From contig JAGGSD010000337.1 in the NCBI GenBank assembly GCA_021159265.1, positions 1 to 6,439 on the forward strand: a stretch of DNA of 6,439 nt. Direction: 5' to 3'. The translations under genes were made by a program, and so were the position numbers. This DNA is from Syntrophobacterales bacterium. GTDB taxonomy: Bacteria; Desulfobacterota; Syntrophia; Syntrophales; UBA6807. The notes under the pieces were generated by a model. The model made no database searches. It worked only from the letters and a program-made list of their open reading frames with translations, and had not been told where the DNA came from. Shown here piece after piece: positions 1 to 6,261 of this stretch; positions within the stretch are counted from its first letter, which is position 1, and the number at the start of each line of letters is the position of its first letter.

Positions 1-54
1 CTGCGTTATATGATGCGGATATCCGGGAACGACGATTCGTGCTATGCGTGCCAT
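1..54 (-). CDS. REP-associated tyrosine transposase (IS200-like, RAYT), N-terminal 18 codons only
   Basis: The minus strand opens with ATG at 54-52 and reads without a stop to the window edge, giving MARIARIVVPGYPHHITQ. This matches the usual start of IS200-like transposases of the Y1/REP-associated family, which typically begin M-A/P-R-x-A-R-I-V-x-P-G-x-P-H-H-I/V-T-Q-R-G. In that family the HUH motif and catalytic tyrosine lie further downstream, outside this window, so activity cannot be judged. No strong Shine-Dalgarno sequence is seen before the ATG. Two tandem repeats at 91-150 lie just upstream, the layout expected for a RAYT and the repeats it recognises. Family members cut and join single-stranded DNA at REP-like hairpins. 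The identification rests on only 18 residues, but the match is characteristic. Confidence 0.8.
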   Translation of the reverse strand, partial: MARIARIVVPGYPHHITQ

Positions 55-305
55 AGATAAATAATGTTATGATTCACACAAATTGTCAATAATTTAGTAT
101 TGTGTCCCCGGAATTCCCGAAATTTAGTATTGTGTCCCCGGAATTTTCCCCCGATCTCTCGTTCTCGACCCGCTGCTTCATGTCTGTTTTCACAAATTTC
201 GGAATACAAAAGCTCAGCGCTATGCTGTTTCATCCGGTGAGATAAATTTGTAGTAATTCCAGTATATAGCTGACCTCTCCTATCACATATGTAAACGTAC
301 CACAT
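42..305 (-). pseudogene. Degraded GIY-YIG nuclease gene (YhbQ/UPF0213-like), 3' end replaced by repeats
   Basis: The formal reading frame is 87 codons, but only about the first 51 residues (305 to roughly 153) look like the family. Visible GIY-YIG features are YVY at residues 3-5, YTG at 14-16, the conserved Arg in LSHRM (R24), and a Glu-rich AAGREREI helix (residues 44-51) that should carry the metal-binding Glu. Two defects are seen. The stretch between RMKQH (24-28) and ELLYSE (31-36) is too short: full-length relatives have roughly 15-20 more residues there, including a K-Y-T-R-type motif. After about residue 52 the frame runs into the 30-base repeats, producing a meaningless RGHNTKF-type duplication, and it then overlaps the transposase start in another frame. 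Normal members are about 80-100 residues with a Lys-rich C-terminus. The start lies 13 bases past the tRNA terminator and lacks a clear ribosome binding site. I judge it non-functional. Confidence 0.7.
91..150. repeat. Two tandem 30-base REP-like repeats upstream of the RAYT gene
   Basis: Two copies with a 30-base period start at 91 and 121. The first 25 bases of each (91-115 and 121-145) are identical and contain the core TTTAGTATTGTGTCCCCGG on the plus strand. The last five bases differ. Each core is bounded by AATT, and CCGGAATTCCCG at the junction is nearly palindromic. The pair lies 37 bases upstream of the transposase start and inside what remains of a GIY-YIG gene. From memory, repeats with a GGGGACACAATAC-type core are often found near IS200-like transposases in anaerobic proteobacterial genomes. 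I infer that they are recognition or flanking sequences of the element. Confidence 0.75.
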
Positions 306-317
306 GCTTTTTACTCA

Positions 318-350
318 TTAAAAAGGCCCAATTTTTACAAATTGGGCCTT
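318..350 (-). terminator. Rho-independent terminator of tRNA-Asn and probably of the por operon
   Basis: A perfect 12-bp inverted repeat (AAGGCCCAATTT at 323-334 and AAATTGGGCCTT at 339-350) encloses a 4-base loop. On the minus strand it is followed by TTTTT at 324-320. It starts 7 bases after the encoded CCA of the tRNA. No other terminator is seen between the last operon gene and the tRNA, so it likely ends both transcripts. On the plus strand the T-run is missing, so it should act in one direction only. Confidence 0.9.
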
Positions 351-357
351 GTCCTTT

Positions 358-433
358 TGGCTCCCCAGCGCGGACTCGAACCACGGACCCGATGGTTAAC
401 AGCCATCTGCTCTACCAACTGAGCTACTGAGGA
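358..433 (-). tRNA. tRNA-Asn (anticodon GTT), CCA encoded
   Basis: Read on the minus strand, the gene folds as a full cloverleaf. The acceptor stem is TCCTCAG (433-427) paired with CTGGGGA (368-362), including one T-G wobble. The D-loop has the AGCTCAGTTGGTAGAGC consensus. The anticodon stem GATGG/CCATC holds the loop CTGTTAA with anticodon GTT, and the T-arm contains GGTTCGAGTCC. The discriminator base is G (361) and CCA is encoded at 360-358. The mature body is 73 nt plus CCA. It lies 60 bases behind the stop of the NuoG-like gene and just before a strong terminator. Confidence 0.97.
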
Positions 434-453
434 ATATAAAATTCGGAGGTGGA

Positions 454-482
454 TTTTTACCAAAGACTAAATGAACTTGCAA
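454..482 (-). promoter_or_regulatory. Possible promoter of tRNA-Asn
   Basis: The 60-base gap between the operon's last stop codon and the tRNA contains TTGCAA (482-477) and TAAAAA (459-454) on the minus strand, separated by 17 bases. Each matches the sigma70 consensus at four of six positions. A start about 7 bases downstream would give a leader of roughly 13 nt before the mature 5' end. The match is weak in an AT-rich spacer, and transcription of the tRNA by read-through from the operon is an equally good explanation. Confidence 0.3.
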
Positions 483-493
483 TAATTTTTTGT

Positions 494-1201
494 TTATCTG
501 CAACTCGTACAGGTCGTAAGATTATTGAAGGGTACTCCCGTTGTCTTGCTTATATATTTTAACTGGTCTTCCGGCGCAAAATACCTTCCGCATACCTTGC
601 AGGGTGTCATTTTAAAGACCTTATTCCAGATGATTCTCTTGTCATCTTCAGCTTCCATCTTAATATAACCCGTTGGGCATACATAAGCACATGCGCCACA
701 GCCGATGCAGGAATTTGGATCGAATTCAATTTGAGGATCTTCCAGATCACGACCCGGTCCCCTGTCCTGAAATGTAAGGGCGCTGACACCGACGATTTCC
801 CTGCATGCTCTGACACATAGCCCGCAAAGGATACAGTCGTGTTCTTCCCCCTTTTCTTCAGAGACATCCACTCCCACCTTCTCCGCAATTTCTCTTACGG
901 CTTCAGTTTCGGGGTATTTATAATAGAGCAATTCTGCAGCCATTTTACGGCCTTCAAGCGCTTTTTTTGAATCCGTCTTAACTTCCATTCCATCTTCAAC
1001 TACTGTATTGCAGGAGGTTGTAAGCTGCCATTTTCCGCTTGTCTTTACTTCCACCGTACAGAGACGGCAGGCGCCGAATGGACTGAGATCATCATGGTGA
1101 CATAGAGTCGGAATATCCAGTTTCAAATCCCGGGCATTTTCCAGTATAGTAGAACCTTCCTTCGCCTTAACTTTTCGCCCATCTATAACTATATTAACCA
1201 T
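494..1201 (-). CDS. NuoG/HoxU-like Fe-S electron-transfer protein with 2Fe-2S, two 4Fe-4S and a C-terminal CxxC...CxxC knuckle
   Basis: This 235-residue protein is likely a cytoplasmic electron relay. Residues 1-75 form a plant-type [2Fe-2S] domain as in the NuoG N-terminus, with C34, C45, C48 and C64 in the PFGACRLC pattern. Two [4Fe-4S] motifs follow: C123/C126/C129/C133 and C165/C168/C171/C175. The His-Cys3 cluster segment (HPxDCxxC) that normally lies between these domains in NuoG is absent: residues 96-110 read YPETEAVREIAEKVG, with no Cys or His. The large molybdopterin-like C-terminus of NuoG is also absent. Instead the protein ends in two CxxC pairs (C201/C204 and C231/C234) that look like a zinc ribbon or rubredoxin-like knuckle. 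The start is supported by AAGGGG at 1213-1208, six bases before the ATG. As last gene of the operon, 37 bases behind the NuoF/GltD-like flavoprotein, it probably partners that protein as NuoG partners NuoF. Annotation pipelines may call it NADH dehydrogenase subunit G or (2Fe-2S)-binding protein; the exact partner is inferred. Confidence 0.9.
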   Translation of the reverse strand: MVNIVIDGRKVKAKEGSTILENARDLKLDIPTLCHHDDLSPFGACRLCTVEVKTSGKWQLTTSCNTVVEDGMEVKTDSKKALEGRKMAAELLYYKYPETEAVREIAEKVGVDVSEEKGEEHDCILCGLCVRACREIVGVSALTFQDRGPGRDLEDPQIEFDPNSCIGCGACAYVCPTGYIKMEAEDDKRIIWNKVFKMTPCKVCGRYFAPEDQLKYISKTTGVPFNNLTTCTSCR

Positions 1202-1238
1202 TACATTCCCCTTATTTGTATAATTTGAAATATGACGA

Positions 1239-3164
1239 TCAAACGGCTTTCTGCCAGACTACAACTCTGTAACACCTGAGACATCGCTGTGCTTCGTCCA
1301 TCGCTTCTGACTTACCGAATCCACCTTCGATCTCGGCAAAATCGCCGGTTCTTTTTCTTTTATCCAAAAAACTGACATTGTTTGCCGCGCTTTTACTAAT
1401 GAAGGCCCGTCCACGCTGTTTTGACAAATCAACACCTTCAAAAGAGACCCTGCCGTCATAATGATTCCCCTGAATATAACAATCGATACTTCGGGCAACT
1501 TCATTACCTGCATTAAGAGCTTCTATTAAAGTTGCGGGGCCGGTAACACAATCACCCCCGGCAAACATCCCTTTTATATTTGTCATGTAAGTCTCAGGAT
1601 CAGCCTTGATGGTTCCCCATGCTGTAACACCGAGTTTTTTCTTATCCTTCACCACGGGCAGCGCCGGGCTTTGGCCTATCGCAGCTATTATCATATCCGC
1701 ATCAATCGTAAATTCTGAACCTTTGACGGGAACGGGCCTTTTCCTTCCACTTTCGTCAGGCTTACCGAGTTTCATCCTGACACATCTAGCAGACTTGAAC
1801 TTTCCGTCTTTGGCCAGAATTTCCACAGGTGCTGTCAGATATCTAATGGTTACGCCTTCTTCTTCAGCTCCCGCTATCTCGTCTTCTCTCGCCGGCATTT
1901 CAGCACGGGATCTTCTGTAAACAATTTCCACGTCTTTAAAACCGAGTCTCACGCAACTGCGGGCACAATCAATGGCAACATCACCACCACCGACTATTAT
2001 AACCTTTTTCAGGGGTTCGATCTTTTTCCCAAGGTTCAAATCTCTCAGGAACTCAACGCCATCTACAAAACCTTCACATTCGTGATCTTCCCCTTTGACC
2101 CCCATATTTTTCCCTTGATGGGCGCCCACAGCAACAAAGACAGCTTTGTAACCCTGTTTTTGCAGTTTCCCAAAGTCGAGTTCTTCCAGTTTAACATTTA
2201 ATTTTATCTCCACCCCCATCCGCTTGATCAAATTAATCTCGTGATTAAGAATGTCTGAGGGGAGACGATATTCTGGGATTCCTGCGGCGGCCATCCCTCC
2301 TGCTCGAGGTAAAGACTCAAAAATCGTTACGCCATAGCCCATTGAACGGAGATTATAGGCAGCGGCAAGCCCTGCCGGGCCCGCCCCTATGACGGCGACA
2401 TTTTCTTCTTTTTCACATGCGGGAGTACCAAGAGGACTGGCTCCATTCTGGAGATCGAAATCTGCGGCAGCTTTTTTTAGAAGTCTGATTGCCAGAGGTT
2501 CATCTATATCATTGCGCACACAGGCCTCTTCACAGGGATGCGTGCAAACACGTCCCACAACACCGGGCAGAATGCAATTCTCACGAATCAGGTTGAGGGA
2601 ATCGTCGAATTTATTATTCCTGATCAATTCTATATAACCGGGGATATCAAGCCCGGCTGGACACGCATCAATGCAGGGAGCCGTTACAACAGTTGAATAT
2701 TCCCTGTCCTCAATCTTCTTTTCCCCCTTCATGAGAGAGATAAAATCAGATTTGTAGTACTTAATGGCATCCAGAATGGGGAAAAGAGCGGATTGACCGA
2801 AAGCGCACTTTGCGTTTGCAGATACTTCCGTGACAATCTTTTTCATCTCACCAAGAATTTCCTCGTCTCCATACCCTTCAGTCATTAACTCAAACATATC
2901 CATGAGTTTGTCTATGCCAATCATGCAAACGCATTCACCACATGATATTTTTCTTATCTCTTTCAGATAATTCAGGGTCAGGGACAAGACATCCGCTCTT
3001 TTATCCATTGCCACAAGGCCATTCCAGCCCATAAGAGCCGCTGCCTTTTTTCCGCCTGACATTTCAGGAAAGTTAATATCAGCGGATTTGGAGGTCTTGG
3101 AAACATTACCCTTCCTGTTATCCACGATCTTACCGTTCCAACTGCTAAATGCAACTCTATCCAT
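1239..3164 (-). CDS. FAD-dependent NAD(P)H oxidoreductase: NuoF C-terminal Fe-S domain fused to GltD-type flavoprotein
   Basis: The 641-residue protein has two parts. Residues about 60-145 resemble the C-terminal [4Fe-4S] domain of NuoF/HoxF (SCGEC at 74-78, CAFGQSA at 120-126), without NuoF's FMN/NADH-binding and SLBB regions. Residues about 160-565 resemble the glutamate synthase small subunit (GltD) or NfnB-type oxidoreductases. There, Fe-S ligands are C164, C168, C207, C211 and C215, with C197 nearby; the FAD site is GAGPAG (260-265); the NAD(P)H site is GGGDVAIDCA (392-401) followed by YRRS (416-419), suggesting NADP(H); AIGQ (495-498) and FAGGD (534-538) complete the FAD fold. A C-terminal RCLRC (627-631) is typical of the family. 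The first cluster is odd: CxxCxC (C75, C78, C80) instead of CxxCxxC. No glutamate synthase large subunit is nearby, so a GltD role is unlikely. Position after porCDAB suggests ferredoxin or PorD:NAD(P) electron transfer. AAGGTGG at 3178-3172 supports the start. Confidence 0.88.
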   Translation of the reverse strand: MDRVAFSSWNGKIVDNRKGNVSKTSKSADINFPEMSGGKKAAALMGWNGLVAMDKRADVLSLTLNYLKEIRKISCGECVCMIGIDKLMDMFELMTEGYGDEEILGEMKKIVTEVSANAKCAFGQSALFPILDAIKYYKSDFISLMKGEKKIEDREYSTVVTAPCIDACPAGLDIPGYIELIRNNKFDDSLNLIRENCILPGVVGRVCTHPCEEACVRNDIDEPLAIRLLKKAAADFDLQNGASPLGTPACEKEENVAVIGAGPAGLAAAYNLRSMGYGVTIFESLPRAGGMAAAGIPEYRLPSDILNHEINLIKRMGVEIKLNVKLEELDFGKLQKQGYKAVFVAVGAHQGKNMGVKGEDHECEGFVDGVEFLRDLNLGKKIEPLKKVIIVGGGDVAIDCARSCVRLGFKDVEIVYRRSRAEMPAREDEIAGAEEEGVTIRYLTAPVEILAKDGKFKSARCVRMKLGKPDESGRKRPVPVKGSEFTIDADMIIAAIGQSPALPVVKDKKKLGVTAWGTIKADPETYMTNIKGMFAGGDCVTGPATLIEALNAGNEVARSIDCYIQGNHYDGRVSFEGVDLSKQRGRAFISKSAANNVSFLDKRKRTGDFAEIEGGFGKSEAMDEAQRCLRCYRVVVWQKAV

Positions 3165-3206
3165 TGTTAAGCCACCTTATTATGTGTTTTGTATGCAGGG
3201 AGGGAT

Positions 3207-4184
3207 CTATTCAAACAATCCCCACTCAAATTCCAAATCTGACCAAGAGTGTAAACCATGCACTTTATCCAGCAATTTGTTATATTCCTGTGAGACCTTG
3301 GCTTGGATTTTCTCTGTTTGTTCCGGTGTAAGATGACGGAAACGACCCTGGCGCTTGAGATAATCTTCTACAGGCCTTAACTCGTCCATTTCAATAGTCA
3401 TCTTATATTTACCGTCTTCCACTTCGTAAAGCGGAAATACACCGGTCTCCACAGCCAGACGCCCCAACTTGATTGTCTCCTCGGATGCGCTCCTCCATCC
3501 TGTCGGACAAACCGAGAGACAGTGGATATACGAAGGTCCTTTAACTTTCCTGGCCTTCTTAACTTTATTCATGAAGTCAAAGGGATAACTGGGGCTTGCC
3601 GTAGCAACATAAGGCACGTTGTGGGCAACCATGATTTCGGGAACATTCTTCTTCCATTCCTGTTTACCCTGAATTACCTTGCCCGCAGGTGAAGTCGTTG
3701 TGGATGCTCCCATGGGGGTTCCGCTGGAACGCTGGATACCCGTGTTCATGTAGGCCTCATTATCAAGGCAAACATAAAGCATGTCATGCCCTCTCTCCAT
3801 TGCTCCAGAGAGTGCCTGCATACCGATGTCCATGGTACCACCATCACCGGCGATTGCTACCGCTTTTACATCACGGTCCGGGATCCTGCCCTTTCTTCGC
3901 AAAACTTTAAGCCCGGCTTCAACACCGGAACCCACCGCCGCGGCATTCTCAAACGCGAGATGTATCCATGGCAACTCCCACGCAGTCGTGGGATAAAAAC
4001 TCGATATAACTTCCATGCACCCCGTTCCATTCGCGATAACCGTATCAGGACCAAGGGCCTTGCACATCAAACGAATTGCCAGCGCCTCGCCACATCCCTG
4101 ACATGCCCTGTGCCCCGGACAGAAATACTCTTTCTTGTCTATCAATTTTGGGGCAAATAAATCAAAGTTCTCTATAATGCTCAT
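3207..4184 (-). CDS. porB: Pyruvate:ferredoxin oxidoreductase, beta subunit (TPP-binding)
   Basis: This 325-residue subunit binds thiamine diphosphate and the proximal [4Fe-4S] cluster of the cytoplasmic enzyme that converts pyruvate, CoA and oxidised ferredoxin to acetyl-CoA and CO2. The TPP motif is GDGGTMDIG (113-121) followed by DNEAYMNTG (141-149). The four cluster cysteines expected in the family are visible: C28 and C31 in GHRACQGCGE, C56 in GTGCMEV, and C226 in CPTGW. The segments FENAAAVGSGVEAG and QRSSGTPMGASTTTSPAGK are highly typical of four-subunit PorB, and the length is normal. The start codon overlaps the porA stop by one base (TAATG), with GAGGGG just upstream inside porA, which indicates translational coupling. 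Pyruvate is the likeliest substrate from similarity; branched-chain 2-oxoacids (VOR) cannot be fully excluded by eye. Confidence 0.95.
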   Translation of the reverse strand: MSIIENFDLFAPKLIDKKEYFCPGHRACQGCGEALAIRLMCKALGPDTVIANGTGCMEVISSFYPTTAWELPWIHLAFENAAAVGSGVEAGLKVLRRKGRIPDRDVKAVAIAGDGGTMDIGMQALSGAMERGHDMLYVCLDNEAYMNTGIQRSSGTPMGASTTTSPAGKVIQGKQEWKKNVPEIMVAHNVPYVATASPSYPFDFMNKVKKARKVKGPSYIHCLSVCPTGWRSASEETIKLGRLAVETGVFPLYEVEDGKYKMTIEMDELRPVEDYLKRQGRFRHLTPEQTEKIQAKVSQEYNKLLDKVHGLHSWSDLEFEWGLFE

Positions 4185-5359
4185 TATCCCCTCACTCCAT
4201 AATATTCATAATCTTTGATAATTCCCTTTTCGCCTGACTTAGCCGCTTCTTCGATGAGTTTTACAAAATCTCTTACAGGAACATCTCTTCCGCCGAGGCC
4301 TATAATAGAATTATAAACCAGTGGACGTTCTTTTTCATGGTACAGCGCCGATTTGATCTCTATAAAAACCGGCCCGCCGGAACCGCCGAAGGAAACCGCG
4401 CGATCCGTAACGATCAGCAATTTCGCCTTTTTCACTACCGCTTTCAGTTCCTCAAAGGGGAAAGGTCTCCAGAGTCTTAATTTAACCAGGCCAACACGCA
4501 TTCCCTTCTTGCGCAGCTCATCTATTGCTATCTCTGCCGTTTCACCCATGGATCCCATGGTCAACAATAAAATTTCCGCATCTTCCGCCAGATAAGTTTC
4601 AACCGGTTTATAACGACGGCCAAACATCTCCTCCCACTCGTCCCATACCTTAAATATGGTTTTCTTTGAATTTATCAAGGCCTCGTCCTGGGACTTCCTG
4701 GACTCCGCATAAATTTCCGGCATACCAAGGGTTCCCATGGAAATCGGATGGTCGGGATGAAGTGTCGCAAAAGGCTTGCGCACCGGGAGAAATTTATCTA
4801 CCTCTTTCTGATCCGGGAATTCAATAAGTTCAACCGTGTGTGTCAGTTGGAAACCATCCATATTCAGGCAAACGGGAAGCATGACATCATTGTCTTCGGC
4901 AATCTTGAAGGATTGGATCGTCATGTCTACCACTTCCTGGCCGCTCTCAGCGAAAAAAACGATCCATCCCGCGTCTCTCTGGGGCATAATGTCTGAGTGA
5001 TCATTCCATATATTAATAGGCCCCGATATAGCCCTGTTGGCATTCCCCATAACGACTGGAAGCCTCATGGCAGAGACAATGGGCAATATTTCATGCATAT
5101 ACATCAAACCCTGAGAACTGGTGGCAGTATAAACTCTGGCTCCCGTTGCCGAAGCGCCGGACACACAACTGATCGATGTATGCTCAGATTCGACCGTGAC
5201 AAACTCCGCATCAATCCTCCCGTCAGCAACAATATCAGACAGGTGTTCCGCAATATGAGATTGAGGAGTAATCGGATAGACGGCTGCCATGTCGATATTA
5301 CACAGCCCCACCGCCTCTGCCGCAGCAATTCCTACTTCCATACCAACTTGTTTAGCCAT
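4184..5359 (-). CDS. porA: Pyruvate:ferredoxin oxidoreductase, alpha subunit
   Basis: The 391-residue alpha subunit provides the pyrimidine-binding half of the TPP site and part of the substrate and CoA site. The hallmark YPITPQS is at 28-34, and SEHTSISCVSGASATGARV starts at 58. E59 matches the Glu that activates TPP in the family, and R109 in NRAISGP matches the conserved active-site Arg. NIWNDHSDIM and QRDAGWI (116-133) are typical of PorA. The C-terminal part (from about 265) is the transketolase C-terminal-like fold, with LLLTMGSMGETAEIAIDELR and a conserved FGGSGGPVF segment. Length is normal. AGGAGG (5372-5367) lies inside the end of porD, 7 bases before the ATG, and the gap to porD is only 2 bases, so the two genes are probably coupled. 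No frame damage is seen. Confidence 0.96.
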   Translation of the reverse strand: MAKQVGMEVGIAAAEAVGLCNIDMAAVYPITPQSHIAEHLSDIVADGRIDAEFVTVESEHTSISCVSGASATGARVYTATSSQGLMYMHEILPIVSAMRLPVVMGNANRAISGPINIWNDHSDIMPQRDAGWIVFFAESGQEVVDMTIQSFKIAEDNDVMLPVCLNMDGFQLTHTVELIEFPDQKEVDKFLPVRKPFATLHPDHPISMGTLGMPEIYAESRKSQDEALINSKKTIFKVWDEWEEMFGRRYKPVETYLAEDAEILLLTMGSMGETAEIAIDELRKKGMRVGLVKLRLWRPFPFEELKAVVKKAKLLIVTDRAVSFGGSGGPVFIEIKSALYHEKERPLVYNSIIGLGGRDVPVRDFVKLIEEAAKSGEKGIIKDYEYYGVRG

Positions 5360-5361
5360 TC

Positions 5362-5652
5362 TTATCCCTCCTCAACCATTTTTATGGCGCCTGGCCAGCA
5401 TTCGTGGGCACAGATTCCACACCCCTTGCAATAATCAAGATCCGCCCTGAAGAACCCTTCGTCATCCTGAGAGATACATCCCTCCGGGCAGAAAATATAG
5501 CAGACGCCACACTTGATACACTTTGAATCATCCCACACAGGACGTTGTGCTTTCCAGCTCCCCGTATGGTAACCCCTTGCGCTTGCAGGTTCGAATACCA
5601 TACAACCGGGATTTATCTCCTGCCAGGTTTCAGGCCATTTTTTCTTTTTCAT
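5362..5652 (-). CDS. porD: Pyruvate:ferredoxin oxidoreductase, delta subunit (2x[4Fe-4S] ferredoxin)
   Basis: This 96-residue subunit carries electrons from the PorB cluster to external acceptors. Two bacterial ferredoxin motifs are complete: C45/C48/C51 with C55 followed by Pro, and C75/C78/C81 with C85 (C85-W-P). An extra cysteine, C59, is not needed for either cluster. The N-terminal 40 residues, including TGSWKAQRPVWD (30-41), are the usual PorD lead-in that docks on the alpha/beta core, so this is not a free ferredoxin. Length is normal for the family. GAGG at 5663-5660 sits 7 bases before the ATG. The gene lies 15 bases behind porC and 2 bases ahead of porA. Confidence 0.95.
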   Translation of the reverse strand: MKKKKWPETWQEINPGCMVFEPASARGYHTGSWKAQRPVWDDSKCIKCGVCYIFCPEGCISQDDEGFFRADLDYCKGCGICAHECWPGAIKMVEEG

Positions 5653-5667
5653 AGGTAAACCTCAAAA

Positions 5668-6225
5668 TTAATTAGCTGATTTAAATATTTTTACTTCTTT
5701 ATAAGCCCTTTTAAGGGCATTTATATTTTTCGGCGCTAACCTTCCAAATCTTTCTTCCAGGGGGGCTTCCAGTGATTTCGCCTTTATTAAATCTACGACC
5801 TTAACAAGGGCTCCGAGCATCGTCGTATTCGTTATGGGAACGCCCAGTTCCTGCCAGGCTATTTTCGACGCATCCACCGTAGCGACGGTCCCATTAAAGT
5901 TCAACTCTTTTCCTATCTCTTCAGGTGATTTCGGGGTATTGACAATGAGTACGCCATCCGGTTTCAACCCTTCCAGGACATTAACCAGACCTACAAGGCT
6001 TGCATCGAGGACAACAACAACATCGGGTTCGTAGATAGCTGACCTTACCTTTATTCGCTTATCATCAACCCGGTTAAACGCCGCCACAGGGGCCCCTCTT
6101 CTTTCAGGCCCGAAGCTGGGGAAACCCTGGGCATACTTTCCTTCCTTAATGGCGGCCAGCGCAAGCATCTCTATCGATGTTACCGCACCCTGACCTCCTC
6201 TTCCATGCCACCTTATTTCGATCAT
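5668..6225 (-). CDS. porC: Pyruvate:ferredoxin oxidoreductase, gamma subunit
   Basis: The 185-residue gamma subunit belongs to the POR_N/gamma family, which helps bind CoA and close the active site of multi-subunit 2-oxoacid oxidoreductases. It opens with the family signature WHGRGGQGAVTS (6-17), followed by FPSFGPERRGAPVAAF (35-50), and ends with the ITNTTMLGAL segment (131-140). Some genomes call this subunit porG; porC is used here because the gamma-delta-alpha-beta order matches the Thermotoga-type porCDAB operon. AGGGAG (6240-6235) lies 9 bases before the ATG. It is the first gene of the operon, about 40 bases behind the predicted transcription start. Length and sequence are normal for the family. 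Confidence 0.95.
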   Translation of the reverse strand: MIEIRWHGRGGQGAVTSIEMLALAAIKEGKYAQGFPSFGPERRGAPVAAFNRVDDKRIKVRSAIYEPDVVVVLDASLVGLVNVLEGLKPDGVLIVNTPKSPEEIGKELNFNGTVATVDASKIAWQELGVPITNTTMLGALVKVVDLIKAKSLEAPLEERFGRLAPKNINALKRAYKEVKIFKSAN

Positions 6226-6261
6226 CCGGTAATTCTCCCTTTAACTGCATTATTTGAGAAC

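Noticed and set aside
91..150. CRISPR array
   Set aside because: Only two copies exist, with a 30-base period and just five variable bases between identical cores. There are no spacers and no cas genes; a transposase-associated repeat fits better.
1606..1920. Plus-strand open frame of 104 codons inside the flavoprotein gene
   Set aside because: It is antisense to a gene with clear domain motifs, has low-complexity composition and no family resemblance. The same holds for the other plus-strand frames at 2389-2637, 3689-3910, 3786-4160, 4353-4595, 4748-4996, 4997-5434 and 5834-6034.
1239..3164. Glutamate synthase small subunit (gltD)
   Set aside because: The GltD-like half is clear, but the NuoF-type N-terminal domain, the por operon context and the absence of a glutamate synthase large subunit argue against glutamate synthesis.
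3088..3336. Plus-strand open frames across the porB/flavoprotein gap
   Set aside because: They overlap both neighbouring genes antisense, have no convincing ribosome binding site or recognisable motif, and the 42-base gap is too short to hold a gene.
3207..6225. 2-oxoglutarate or branched-chain 2-oxoacid ferredoxin oxidoreductase instead of Por
   Set aside because: The four-subunit gamma-delta-alpha-beta order, PorD-type delta subunit, and alpha/beta signature segments fit Por best. VOR remains a minor possibility that needs phylogeny.
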